A stretch of 64,000 bases of DNA from Gemmatimonadaceae bacterium (GTDB taxonomy: Bacteria; Gemmatimonadota; Gemmatimonadetes; Gemmatimonadales; Gemmatimonadaceae): NCBI GenBank assembly GCA_016742275.1, contig JACVCD010000011.1, positions 62,001 through 126,000 of the forward strand. Reading direction: 5' to 3'. This document shows, one piece after another, positions 27,944 through 37,200 of the stretch. The number at the start of each line of letters is the position of its first letter. Position 1 is the stretch's first letter. Position numbers and translations under genes: made by a program. The notes beneath the pieces were generated by a model. It saw only the letters and a list, made by a program, of their open reading frames with translations, had not been told where the DNA came from and did no database searches.

Positions 27944-28258
27944 ATGGCCGTCAAGATTCGTCTCCGCCGCGAAGGCCGGAAGAAGACCCCGATGTTCCGT
28001 ATCGTCGTTGCCGATTCGCGCGCCCCGCGCGATGGCCGTTTCATCGAGATCCTCGGGCAGTATCAGCCGCGTGGTGGCGAGAACGCCATCGCGCTCAAGC
28101 AGGATCGTGTGAACCATTGGCTCGACGTGGGCGCGCAGCCCACGGACACGGTGCGTTCGCTCCTGCGTCGTGCCGGCATGCTCAAGGCGCGTCACGAAGC
28201 CCGTCTTGCGGCCAAGTTGCAGGCGGCCGCCGTCAAGCTCCCCTCGGCCGAGGCCTGA
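27944..28258 (+). CDS. rpsP: 30S ribosomal protein S16
   Basis: Small-subunit protein of 104 residues. It begins [20 protein letters not shown] and contains [21 protein letters not shown], both signatures of S16, and an alanine-rich C-terminal helix that is somewhat longer than the common 80-90 residue form. It is the first gene of the rpsP-rimM-trmD block, an order conserved in many bacteria. Confidence 0.96.
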   Translation: MAVKIRLRREGRKKTPMFRIVVADSRAPRDGRFIEILGQYQPRGGENAIALKQDRVNHWLDVGAQPTDTVRSLLRRAGMLKARHEARLAAKLQAAAVKLPSAEA

Positions 28259-28259
28259 G

Positions 28260-28793
28260 CTGGGCGAGTACATCGTCGTTGGCCGGGTGCGTCGCGCGCA
28301 TGGAGTGCGCGGCGCCTGGGCCGTCGAAAGCCTGAATGATGCGCCGGACGTGCTCTTCGCGTCCGGCGCCGTGCTTTTTGCGGGCGATCGCGAAGGTGCT
28401 GTCGCGCTGAAGGATGGCGCGGTGCAGGCCCTGCACATCGAAGACGGCCGCCGGATGAATCGCGAATGGCTTGTGCGTGTGCGCGAACTCACGGATCGCG
28501 ATATCGCCGACAGCTGGCGCGGTCGCTACCTGCTGGCGGACTCCGACACGCTTCCCCCGCCTGACGAAGAAGAGGTCTACATCGGAGACCTCATCGGCAT
28601 GAGCGTGACCGTGGAAGGGCAGGGCCCCGTTGGACATGTGCGTGATGTCTACGATGCGCCGCAGGGGTACATTCTCGAGGTCGAAACGGCCAAGGGACGT
28701 TCGCTCGTGCCGTGGCACGATGATCTCGTGCTCGACGTGGACGACGAGGCCCGCATCATCACGCTCGCGCCGCTCGACGGATTGCTGGACTGA
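28260..28793 (+). CDS. rimM: ribosome maturation factor RimM
   Basis: Assembly factor for the 30S head that binds S19. RimM similarity begins immediately after the rpsP stop (GEYIVVGRVRRAHGVRGAW), then a beta-barrel domain and the C-terminal PRC-barrel with DLIGMSVTVEGQG and LVPWHDDLVLDVD. No ATG, GTG or TTG lies at the expected position: candidates are ATG 28170 and TTG 28206, both deep within rpsP in another frame, or CTG 28260 preceded by GAGG six bases upstream. I set the start at the CTG because it fits the family length (177 residues) and spacing; gene callers will probably choose an upstream codon. Confidence 0.85.
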   Translation: MGEYIVVGRVRRAHGVRGAWAVESLNDAPDVLFASGAVLFAGDREGAVALKDGAVQALHIEDGRRMNREWLVRVRELTDRDIADSWRGRYLLADSDTLPPPDEEEVYIGDLIGMSVTVEGQGPVGHVRDVYDAPQGYILEVETAKGRSLVPWHDDLVLDVDDEARIITLAPLDGLLD

Positions 28794-28842
28794 TCGCGCG
28801 TCGCGTTCAGTCAACGCACGACACGCGCATACACTGGTTGGC

Positions 28843-29703
28843 ATGCTGACCATCAACATCGTCACGATCTTCCCCGAGTTTTTTGCAGGGCCACTGGGAC
28901 TCAGTATTCCCGCCAAGGCCGCTGCCGCCGGAGGCGTGACGTACCGATTGATCGATCTGCGCGACTTTACGCATGATCGTCATCGCACGGTGGACGACTA
29001 CCCGTTTGGTGGTGGTCCCGGCATGGTCATGAAACCCGGTCCGTTCTTCGAAGCCGTGGAGTCCATCGGCGCTACGTCGCCAATTGTGTTGCTGTCGCCG
29101 CGAGGACGCCGGTTTGCACACGCCGATGCCATGCGTTTTGCTGCCGGGAGTGAGCTCACGCTGCTGTGCGGGCACTACAAGGACATCGACGAGCGCGTCG
29201 CGTCGAATCTCGCCACCGAAGAACTGTCGCTCGGTGATTTCGTGTTGAGCGGGGGTGAGCCGGCAGCGCTGGCCATCGTCGACGCGACCGTGCGGTTGCT
29301 GCCCGGCGCGATGAGTGATCTCGAGAGTGCGCGCACCGATTCGTTTTTTGATCGTGGTATCAGTGCGCCGAGCTATACCCGTCCGGCCGAGTATCGCGGC
29401 GCGCGAGTACCGGATGTGCTGCTTGGTGGGGATCACACAAAGGTGGCGGCATGGCGTGATGCAGAGAGTCTCGCGCGGACGCGTGAAGCCGAGGCGCGAG
29501 ATCGATCGGATTGGCATGCGCGCGAGGCGGTCATTGCTGCGCGCGAGAGTGCGCTTGCGGCCATTGAAGCAGCGGCGGCAGAAAAGGCTGCGAAAAAGGC
29601 GCGTGCGAAAGCAGGGCGGGCCAGGGCACGTCAGCGCGAGCAACAGCGTGAACTTCAGCGCGAATCTCTACGTGATGCCGAGCATCGCGAGGAACCGACA
29701 TGA
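28843..29703 (+). CDS. trmD: tRNA (guanine-N1)-methyltransferase
   Basis: Knotted SPOUT enzyme that methylates G37 of tRNA and prevents frameshifting. The 286-residue sequence has INIVTIFPEFF at the N terminus, DDYPFGGGPGMVMKP, LLCGHYKDIDERV and DFVLSGGEPAALAIVDA of the SAM knot. After about residue 215 there is a charged, alanine/arginine/glutamate-rich helical tail of some 60 residues beyond the usual end, likely a coiled coil or RNA-contacting extension. It follows rimM by 49 bp; its TGA overlaps the ATG of the next gene by four bases. Confidence 0.94.
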   Translation: MLTINIVTIFPEFFAGPLGLSIPAKAAAAGGVTYRLIDLRDFTHDRHRTVDDYPFGGGPGMVMKPGPFFEAVESIGATSPIVLLSPRGRRFAHADAMRFAAGSELTLLCGHYKDIDERVASNLATEELSLGDFVLSGGEPAALAIVDATVRLLPGAMSDLESARTDSFFDRGISAPSYTRPAEYRGARVPDVLLGGDHTKVAAWRDAESLARTREAEARDRSDWHAREAVIAARESALAAIEAAAAEKAAKKARAKAGRARARQREQQRELQRESLRDAEHREEPT

Positions 29704-30197
29704 GTCTCAGAATCCTCGTCACCGGTGGCACCTTCGACAAGGAATACAACGAGCTCAATGGCACGTTGCATTTCCGTGAAACGCATTTGCCGGAGATGCT
29801 GCGGCGTGGGCGCAGTGCGCTCGACGTGCCGGTGGAAGTGCTGATGATGATCGATTCGCTCGAAATGACGGCGGCACATCGGGCCGAGATCGTGCACGCA
29901 TGTGCAACATGTGAAGAGGACCGTCTGGTCATCACGCATGGAACCGATACTATGGTGGATACGGCGCAGGTGCTGGATGCCGCGCAGCTCCCGAAGACCA
30001 TTGTACTCACCGGTGCCATGGTACCGTACGCTTTTGGCAGTTCCGATGGACTGTTCAACCTCGGCAGCGCGCTGAGTTTTGCGCAGGCCCTGCCGCATGG
30101 CGTGTACGTGGCAATGAACGGGCGCTACTTCGCCGCTGCCAATGTCGTGAAGAACCGCACCGCCGGGGTCTTTGAGGAACGGCACCACGGGGCGTGA
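29700..30197 (+). CDS. half-length asparaginase-like protein
   Basis: Protein of 165 residues matching only the N-terminal domain of type I/II asparaginases (about 330 residues): the catalytic threonine motif VTGGTFDKEY near residue 7, the second threonine motif THGTDTM near residue 79, and the TGAMVP segment. The C-terminal domain that completes the active site in the classical dimer is absent. Short stand-alone members of this kind exist in several phyla and are not proven asparaginases. It is translationally coupled to trmD (ATGA), in the position usually held by rplS. The coding sequence looks intact, so it is not treated as a remnant. Confidence 0.82.
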   Translation: MSLRILVTGGTFDKEYNELNGTLHFRETHLPEMLRRGRSALDVPVEVLMMIDSLEMTAAHRAEIVHACATCEEDRLVITHGTDTMVDTAQVLDAAQLPKTIVLTGAMVPYAFGSSDGLFNLGSALSFAQALPHGVYVAMNGRYFAAANVVKNRTAGVFEERHHGA

Positions 30198-30345
30198 ATT
30201 GAGGGCCTGAATGGGATGGGCGGTCGGGCATGGCGTCCGACGTGCACGCTGTCCATCTTGCTAGGGCTGAGACATTTCCTGAGGGCAGCCGCCGGTGTGT
30301 TGGCGGTCTTGTCGTCCCCCACCGACCCACCCGGCACACCTGCAG

Positions 30346-31563
30346 ATGGCAAAGATCAAGGTTGTGAACCCCGTCGTCGAGATGGACGGCGACGAGATGA
30401 CGCGCATCATTTGGCAGTTCATCAAGGACAAGCTCATCCTGCCGTATCTCGACGTTCAGCTCGATTACTACGACCTGGGCATCGAACATCGCGACGCGAC
30501 CAGCGACCAGGTCACGATCGATTCGGCGGAAGCGACCAAGAAGCACGGCGTGGCCGTGAAGTGTGCCACCATCACGCCCGATGAAGCGCGCGTGAAGGAG
30601 TTCGGGCTCAAGAAGATGTGGAAGAGCCCCAACGGCACCATCCGCAACATCCTCGGCGGCGTAATCTTCCGCGAGCCGATCATCATTTCGAACATCCCGC
30701 GCCTCGTGCCGCATTGGACCAAGCCCATCGTGGTGGGCCGTCATGCGCATGGCGATCAGTACAAGGCCACGGACTTCAAGGTGAATGGCCCGGGCACCGT
30801 GACCATCACGTACACGCCGGCCGATGGCAGTGCACCCATGCAGTTCGACGTCGCCAAGTTCGGTGAAGACGGCGGCGTGGCGATGGGCATGTACAATTTC
30901 AACGACTCCATCAAGGACTTTGCGCGCGCCAGCTTCCGTTATGGTCTGCAGCGCAACTATCCGGTGTACCTGAGCACGAAGAACACCATCCTCAAGGCCT
31001 ACGATGGCCAGTTCAAGGATCTGTTCGAAGACGTGTTCAACGCCGAGTTCAAGGCCGACTTCGAAAAGGCCGGCATCACCTACGAGCATCGCCTCATCGA
31101 CGATATGGTGGCGTCGGCGCTCAAGTGGGAAGGTGGCTACGTATGGGCGTGCAAGAACTACGACGGCGACGTGCAGTCGGACATCGTGGCGCAGGGCTTC
31201 GGTTCGCTGGGTCTCATGACCAGCGTGCTGCTCACGCCCGATGGCAAGACCATGGAAGCCGAAGCGGCACACGGCACGGTCACACGCCACTATCGTGAAC
31301 ATCAGAAGGGCAACCAGACGTCCACGAATCCGATTGCCAGCATCTTCGCGTGGACGCGTGGTCTCATGCACCGTGGCAAGCTCGATGGCACGCCTGATGT
31401 CGTGAAGTTCGCTGAAACACTCGAAGCGGTGTGTATCGAAGCGGTGGAAGCCGGCGAGATGACCAAGGACTTGGCCATTCTCATTTCGAAGAACACGCCG
31501 TACTTGAATACCGAGGCGTTCCTCGACGCCATCGATCGTCGTCTCCAGGCCAAGATGGCCTGA
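30346..31563 (+). CDS. icd: NADP-dependent isocitrate dehydrogenase (eukaryote-type)
   Basis: Oxidative decarboxylation of isocitrate to 2-oxoglutarate with NADP+, TCA cycle, cytoplasm. The 405-residue protein is of the homodimeric eukaryote-like type: [20 protein letters not shown], the substrate-binding [28 protein letters not shown], and [12 protein letters not shown] near the nucleotide site. Start ATG 30346 matches the family start; the open frame extends 17 codons upstream. The 148-bp gap before it probably contains its promoter. Length is normal. Confidence 0.95.
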   Translation: MAKIKVVNPVVEMDGDEMTRIIWQFIKDKLILPYLDVQLDYYDLGIEHRDATSDQVTIDSAEATKKHGVAVKCATITPDEARVKEFGLKKMWKSPNGTIRNILGGVIFREPIIISNIPRLVPHWTKPIVVGRHAHGDQYKATDFKVNGPGTVTITYTPADGSAPMQFDVAKFGEDGGVAMGMYNFNDSIKDFARASFRYGLQRNYPVYLSTKNTILKAYDGQFKDLFEDVFNAEFKADFEKAGITYEHRLIDDMVASALKWEGGYVWACKNYDGDVQSDIVAQGFGSLGLMTSVLLTPDGKTMEAEAAHGTVTRHYREHQKGNQTSTNPIASIFAWTRGLMHRGKLDGTPDVVKFAETLEAVCIEAVEAGEMTKDLAILISKNTPYLNTEAFLDAIDRRLQAKMA

Positions 31564-31579
31564 TCCAGGGAGTTACATC

Positions 31580-32542
31580 ATGACCGAAACGGCGGGTGAT
31601 GCCAAAACGGTGTCATCTGCCGTTTCTGGTTCTACGGGTGTGAATGGCACATGGCTCATCGTGGCAGCCGCGTTTCAGTGGGCCATGCTTGGCCCCATGG
31701 CGCGTGTTGCATTCGCCGAGGGCGTGCCGTCGCTGACGGTGGCTTTCTGGCGTGCCACGCTGGCGGCGCTGCTCTTTGCGGCGCATTCCGCGTTCACGCG
31801 CGCACCGGCATTGCATCGAACCGATAGGCCACGAGCGATTCTACTTGGCGTATTGGGGATGGCGTTGTTGTATGTCGCCTACTTCAACAGCGTGCAACAT
31901 GGAGGCGCGGCACTCGCGGCCATTCTGTTGTATTCCGCGCCGATCTGGGTGGCTGTTGGGGCACACACTTTGCTCGGCGAGCGCGTTTCGCGTACAGAAG
32001 TCGGTGCGCTGTCACTGACCCTGATTGGTGTCGTGCTGGTTGCTTTGTCATCTGGCGACGCATCGGGCGAATCCTCAGGCTCATCATCAGGCGTTTCGTA
32101 TCTGGCACTGATGTGGGGCGTGCTCTCCGGTCTGTCCTACGCAGGTTATTTCCTGCTCGGTCGCCCACTCTTTGCGCGCAATACACCATCGCGCGTGCTG
32201 ACATGGGTTCTAATTGTCACGGCGCTTGTGCTGTTGCCATTCGCCGAGTGGCAGTTCTTCAGTCTCAAGGCGTGGGGCGCGCTGGCATTTCTCGCCGCTA
32301 TCGGAACATTTGGCGCCTACCTGTGCAACGCCACTGGATTGCGCACCGTGCCGACTGCACGCGCAGCAACCATTGCCACACTCGAGCCCGTGCTCGCCGT
32401 TGGTGCGGCGTACTTGGTGTGGGGAGAAACATTGGCGCCGCTCGGATTGTTTGGCGGCGCATTGGTAGTACTGGGTGTCGTGCTGTCAGCGCGCGGGAGC
32501 CGTGGCGGCGCAAACGTGCGCGAGCGCGACGTCCGCGAGTGA
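31580..32542 (+). CDS. EamA-family (DMT superfamily) transporter
   Basis: Inner-membrane protein of 320 residues with about ten hydrophobic segments in two repeated EamA domains. The first begins around residue 22 (WLIVAAAFQWAMLGPMARVAF) and the second around residue 170 (LMWGVLSGLSYAGYFLL), with the typical LEPVLAVGAAYLVWGETL near the end. Such carriers export amino acids, metabolites or drugs; substrate cannot be inferred. It starts 16 bp after icd and its last 57 bases overlap the end of the convergent adhesin-E-like gene. Confidence 0.88.
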   Translation: MTETAGDAKTVSSAVSGSTGVNGTWLIVAAAFQWAMLGPMARVAFAEGVPSLTVAFWRATLAALLFAAHSAFTRAPALHRTDRPRAILLGVLGMALLYVAYFNSVQHGGAALAAILLYSAPIWVAVGAHTLLGERVSRTEVGALSLTLIGVVLVALSSGDASGESSGSSSGVSYLALMWGVLSGLSYAGYFLLGRPLFARNTPSRVLTWVLIVTALVLLPFAEWQFFSLKAWGALAFLAAIGTFGAYLCNATGLRTVPTARAATIATLEPVLAVGAAYLVWGETLAPLGLFGGALVVLGVVLSARGSRGGANVRERDVRE

Positions 32543-32914
32543 ACCCTTGAACGCCGGGCCAAAACCCGGCTTCGCCACCACCCGATGCATGCCTTCTTTT
32601 TTCATGGCCGCATCGTGGTAGTACCAGCTTTCCCTGGTGGCTGCGGTCTGACGCGCGCAATCGAACATGCTGATGGTGCGTGACGCGACGAGCTCCCCGT
32701 TGGTGTGCTTGAGCGGTGGGGAAAGTGCCACGCGTACGATGGCTGTGACCACTGTGCCGCTGCGTGAGACCGACGCTGTCTCCAGCATGACCGGTGTACC
32801 GACTGACGTCTTGCCAATCTCCTTCAGGGTTGCGCGAGGTGCTGCGCCCTGAGCATGCAGCACTGTTCCCGCCAGAAGAACTGCAACGGGAAGCGAAGAC
32901 CGGAAACGCATCAT
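32486..32914 (-). CDS. small exported protein, surface-adhesin E-like
   Basis: Protein of 142 residues with a signal peptide (about 1-22, cleavage near LHAQG). The mature part has the beta-strand pattern of the adhesin E-like domain: VSRSGTVVTAIVRVAL, a central FDCAR with conserved cysteine, WYYHD, and a second cysteine in AHVCA near the end that may form a disulfide. The start at 32914 is supported by the signal peptide. It shares its last 57 bases with the EamA gene on the other strand and lies 3 bp downstream of the plug/TonB gene stop. Family assignment is tentative. Confidence 0.65.
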   Translation of the reverse strand: MMRFRSSLPVAVLLAGTVLHAQGAAPRATLKEIGKTSVGTPVMLETASVSRSGTVVTAIVRVALSPPLKHTNGELVASRTISMFDCARQTAATRESWYYHDAAMKKEGMHRVVAKPGFGPAFKGSLADVALAHVCAATAPAR

Positions 32915-32917
32915 GAC

Positions 32918-34075
32918 TTACTCTCTGCGACGAGCGGTGGAATCGGGAATGAAGTCGAAGGGCAGGTGAAGAACCTGCATCACGAAGCCTCCCTTGCGCA
33001 CGGCCGGCTGAAATTGCTGCTCGCGCACCGCGCGTCGCACCGGTTCAACGAACATACGATGTGTGTAGGTGATGGCGCTAAACGTGTCCATGATGGCTCG
33101 ACCATTCGTATCCACCACGAACTCGGCGATGACGCGTCCACCTACGATTTCTTCGAACAACGAATCGGGATAGACTGGGCGAACGAGCATCCCGGAATCC
33201 GGGAAGGCACCACGATCGACTTCGGTGTGCACGTGCGCTTTCCCTTCTTCGAGCATCTTGGCAATGCGTTCGGTCGGTGTCGGATCGTTCTTCTTGGGCT
33301 TCTTCGGACGCGGCTCACCATGCCGGGACCAGAGCACGATCGTCCCACAGGCAGAGCTCATGCGCTGGTTGCCCATGAATTCCACCGGAACGCTCGCCGC
33401 ACCGCTATACACCTCGATGCCTTCGAATGACCGCGGGTCGAATGCGTCAAGATCTACTTCCGCTGCGAACAATGGCTGTCCATCGAGCCATACCAGTGGC
33501 GCACAGCGACTGTTGCGGATGCGTACATAGTTGATCATGCCACGCGATTCGATGCGCACGCCGGGAAGGGTGCGCAGCAGGTCCGTCATGTTCGACGCAT
33601 TGCGGCGTTCTATCTCGGCCAGCGTGAAGTAGCGGCCGCCGATGCCCTGTCCCATGCGACGATAGAAGCCAGCCATCGAACCCGTGAGTTCGCGGCGTCC
33701 GTTCACTTGAACGGCGCCGAGTTGCTGCGGCAGTCGCTGCAACGTGACCGTGGTTCGTAGCTCGCCTGATGCCGGCATGGTGAGTAGCACGGAGTCTGGT
33801 CTGAAGCCGATGCGCCGAGCGTAGAGCCAGACCTGTCCCTGCGGGAGACCCGCAAAGGTGAATACGCCGGCATCGTCGCTTTCTGCTGCATTGACGTTTC
33901 GAAGCGGCGCGCTGAATCGCAGCTGTGCACCACTCAGCGTGGTGCCCATTTCGGTGAGGACAGTGCCACGCAGGGTCGAACTACCCTGGCTGAGGGCAGG
34001 GGCTGGCAACGCCAACAACGCGATCGCCGTAGTTACTGCAATGGCCGCTTGGGGCAGCACAGATGGGGTGCGCAT
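32918..34075 (-). CDS. barrel-less TonB-receptor plug fused to TonB C-terminal domain
   Basis: Exported protein of 385 residues with signal peptide (cleavage near ALSQG). It has three parts: a carboxypeptidase-regulatory-like beta sandwich (about 28-110, GTVLTEMGTTLSGAQLRF), a TonB-receptor plug-like domain (about 120-240: LLRTLPGVRIESRG, plus CAPLVWLDGQPLFAAEVDL and EVYSGAA), and a TonB C-terminal domain (about 295-385: GGRVIAEFVVDTNGRA, VRRAVREQQFQPAVRKGG). There is no outer-membrane barrel, and the TonB part lacks an N-terminal anchor other than the signal peptide. It is likely a periplasmic protein that binds partners of the TonB system. Start ATG 34075 gives a normal signal peptide. Confidence 0.82.
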   Translation of the reverse strand: MRTPSVLPQAAIAVTTAIALLALPAPALSQGSSTLRGTVLTEMGTTLSGAQLRFSAPLRNVNAAESDDAGVFTFAGLPQGQVWLYARRIGFRPDSVLLTMPASGELRTTVTLQRLPQQLGAVQVNGRRELTGSMAGFYRRMGQGIGGRYFTLAEIERRNASNMTDLLRTLPGVRIESRGMINYVRIRNSRCAPLVWLDGQPLFAAEVDLDAFDPRSFEGIEVYSGAASVPVEFMGNQRMSSACGTIVLWSRHGEPRPKKPKKNDPTPTERIAKMLEEGKAHVHTEVDRGAFPDSGMLVRPVYPDSLFEEIVGGRVIAEFVVDTNGRAIMDTFSAITYTHRMFVEPVRRAVREQQFQPAVRKGGFVMQVLHLPFDFIPDSTARRRE

Positions 34076-34227
34076 GGCAACGCAAAGGGTGGGTGTCGCC
34101 CCGCCATCATGACTGGTGATAACGCAGCCCGTGCGGTTGTCGACACGTGTATCATGTGAGAACCTTCGTCTGACGGCAAGGTCGCGCCGCAGCTCCCTCC
34201 TCGGTCCCACACCTCCCTCCGCTCGAC
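34076..34227. promoter_or_regulatory. divergent region plug/TonB gene / tricorn-like gene
   Basis: The gap holds both promoters. The palindrome ACACGTGT at 34143-34150 is directly followed by TATCAT (34150-34155), a fair -10 hexamer for the rightward gene 73 bp before its ATG, but without a clear -35. The palindrome could be an operator. These are sequence impressions only. Confidence 0.3.
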
Positions 34228-37200
34228 ATGACTCGCTCTTCTCCGCGTTCTCTGGCGACGGCACCGCTGTTCGTCCCACTTCTCCTGCTGTCTGCAACAG
34301 TCAGTGATGCGCAAAGCAGTACGCGATTGCTGCGCACACCAAGTGTGAGTGGTCAGCACATCGCCTTCGCGTACGCGAACAACGTCTGGGTGGTGGAGCG
34401 CGCCGGCGGCAATGCGCGACGACTCACCAGTTTTCAGGGACAGACGTCGAACCCCAAGCTCTCGCCCGATGGCAAGCTCGTGGCGTTCAGTGCGGAGTAC
34501 GCCGGCAACACTGATGTCTATGTCGTTCCGGTGGAAGGCGGTCAGCCGCGTCGACTGACGTGGCATCCCGGCAACGATGTCGTGCAGGGGTGGACGCCCG
34601 ATGGCAAGTCGGTGATGTTCGCGTCGCCGCGCGCAACATGGGCGCCGAGTGGCGCTCCGCGTTTTTGGACAGTGCCAGTGGAAGGTGGTGTAGAGTCGGC
34701 GCTGCCGATGCCGCGCGCGTATCAGGGCAAGCTCTCACCCGATGGCAAGCGTGTGGCTTATCGCATGCCCAGTTCGTGGGATGAGGAGCGCCGCAATTAT
34801 CGCGGTGGACAGAACAAGCCGATCTGGATTCTTGATCTGCAGACGTTCGCGCTTGATACCACACCGTTCACCGGAACCAAGGAAATGGATCCGGTCTGGG
34901 TTGGTGATGCCGTCTACTTCCTTTCGGACCGTGATGGTGTGTCGAACGTGTGGAGCTATGACACCCGCGGCAAGGCACTCAAGCAGGTCACGCGTTTCAC
35001 GGATTTCGATGTGAAGGCGCTGGATGCCTCAGGCAACAGCGTGGTGTTTGAACAAGCGGGCAATGTGCATCTGCTCGATGTGGCGTCAGGGCGTGCGCAG
35101 GTCGTGAACATCACGGCTGCCGGCGACTTCCCGTGGATGATGCCGCAGTGGAAGGATGTGTCGGGACGTGTGACGAGCCTGGCGCTTTCTGCCACGGGCA
35201 AGCGTGCTGCAGTCGAGGCGCGCGGCGAAGTGTTCACGATTCCCGCCGAGAAGGGCGATGTGCGCAACATGAGCAACTCGAGCGCCAGCGCCGAGATTGC
35301 TCCAGTGTGGTCGCCTGATGGTCGTTCGTTGGCCTACTTCAGTGATGCATCGGGTGAGTATCAGTTGGTGATTGCTCCGCAGGATGGACTGGGCGCCAAG
35401 CGCAGCATTGTGCTGCCCGAGCCGAGCCGTCCGTATGTGCCGAGCTGGTCACCGGACGGTCGTACGATTGCATTTCAGGATTCGCACTTCCGCGTGTGGC
35501 TCGTGGACGTTGCGGCTGGACGCGCGAAGGTGGCGGACAACGACCCGTACTTCATGATGGATCGCAGCATTGTGCCGGTGTGGAGCCCCGACTCGCGCTA
35601 TCTCGCGTATCCCAAGCGTCTCAAGTCGCTGCTGCGTGCGATCTACGTGTACGATGTGGCCGCTGGTACGTCGCGTCAGGTCACCGATGGTATGGCCGAT
35701 GCCTCGAGCCCCACGTGGGACGCTGGCGGCAAGTACCTGTGGTTCTTTGCGAGCACGAATTTCGCGCTCAACTCGTCGTTGCTCGACATGTCGAAGTACG
35801 ATCGCCCGGAAACCAAGGCGCTCTATCTCGCCGTGTTGTCCAAGAGCGATCCATCGCCACTCTTGCCGGAGAGCGATGAAGAAGCGGCGCGCTCCAATCG
35901 TGAATCACGTGATTCGAGCAGCACACCTGCCGCGGCAAGTGCAGCGGCAGCTCCTGCGCCGACGCGCTCCACGGGCGACGCCATGCCTTCCGCACCGCGC
36001 CAGGTCCGCATCGACTTCGACGGATTGCAGCAGCGGGTGATTCCGGTGACCGGACTCATCGAGCGTGACTACAGCGCTCTCATGGCAGGACCGGCAGGTA
36101 CGGTGTTCTTCCTCGAACCCATGCCAGCAAGCGGCACCGGTGGTGGTCCGGGTGCGGGTGGTGGTGGTAACACGTTGCATCGCTATCAGCTGTCCACACG
36201 TCGTGCGGCGCCATTTGCGAATGGTGTGGCGCAGTACACGGTCAGCGCGGATGGCAAGAAGTTGCTGTATCGCACGGGTGGTGGAAATGGCGGTCTGTTC
36301 CTCGTAGACGCCGACAAGGCAGCGCCGCAGGCCGGCACGGGTCGACTGGCGGCAACACTGCGTGCGTACATCGATCCGCGTGAGGAATTCCGTCAGATCT
36401 TCAACGAGGGTTGGCGCAATCAGCGCAACAACTTCTACGTGAAAAATCTGCATGGCACCGATTGGCCGGCCATCAAGCGCATGTACGAGCCGTTGCTCGA
36501 GCATGTGAATCACCGAGCCGATCTCAATTACCTGATCGACAACATGGGCGCGGAAACCGCCATCGGACACAGCTATGTGCGCGGTGGTGACATGCCCGAA
36601 ACGCCGAATGGCACCGGTGGTCTGCTTGGCGCAGACTTCACGATCGAAGGTGGCCGCTATCGTATTGCCCGCATCTACGACAGCGAGAGCTGGAATCCTG
36701 AGCTGCGTGCGCCGCTGGCGATGCCGGGACTCAATGTGGCGCGTGGCGACTACGTGCTGGCCATCAACGGCATCGAACTGCGTGCACCGGACAATATCTA
36801 TCGTCTGCTCGATGGCACAGCCAATCGTCAGACTGTGCTCACGATCAACAGCCGTCCGGAAATGCAGGGCGCGCGTCAGGTGACCGTGATGCCGGTGGCG
36901 AATGAGCAGGGCCTCCGCACACGCGCCTGGGTCGAGGCCAATCGTCGCTATGTCGATTCGGTGTCGGGTGGCAAGCTGGCGTATGTGTATCTCCCCAACA
37001 CGGGACAGCCGGGGTACACGAGCTTCAATCGCTACTATTTCGCGCAGCAGGATCGTCTGGGCGTGGTGGTCGACGAGCGATTCAATGGCGGCGGATCGGC
37101 GGCCGACTACATCGTGGATCTGCTTGGGCGTGACTACGACGGCTACTTCAACAATCCCGTTGGCGATCGCTACCCGTACACCAGCCCGGCCAACGGTATC

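Noticed and set aside
30055-31371. 438-codon minus-strand open frame
   Set aside because: Antisense to icd, which has all family motifs.
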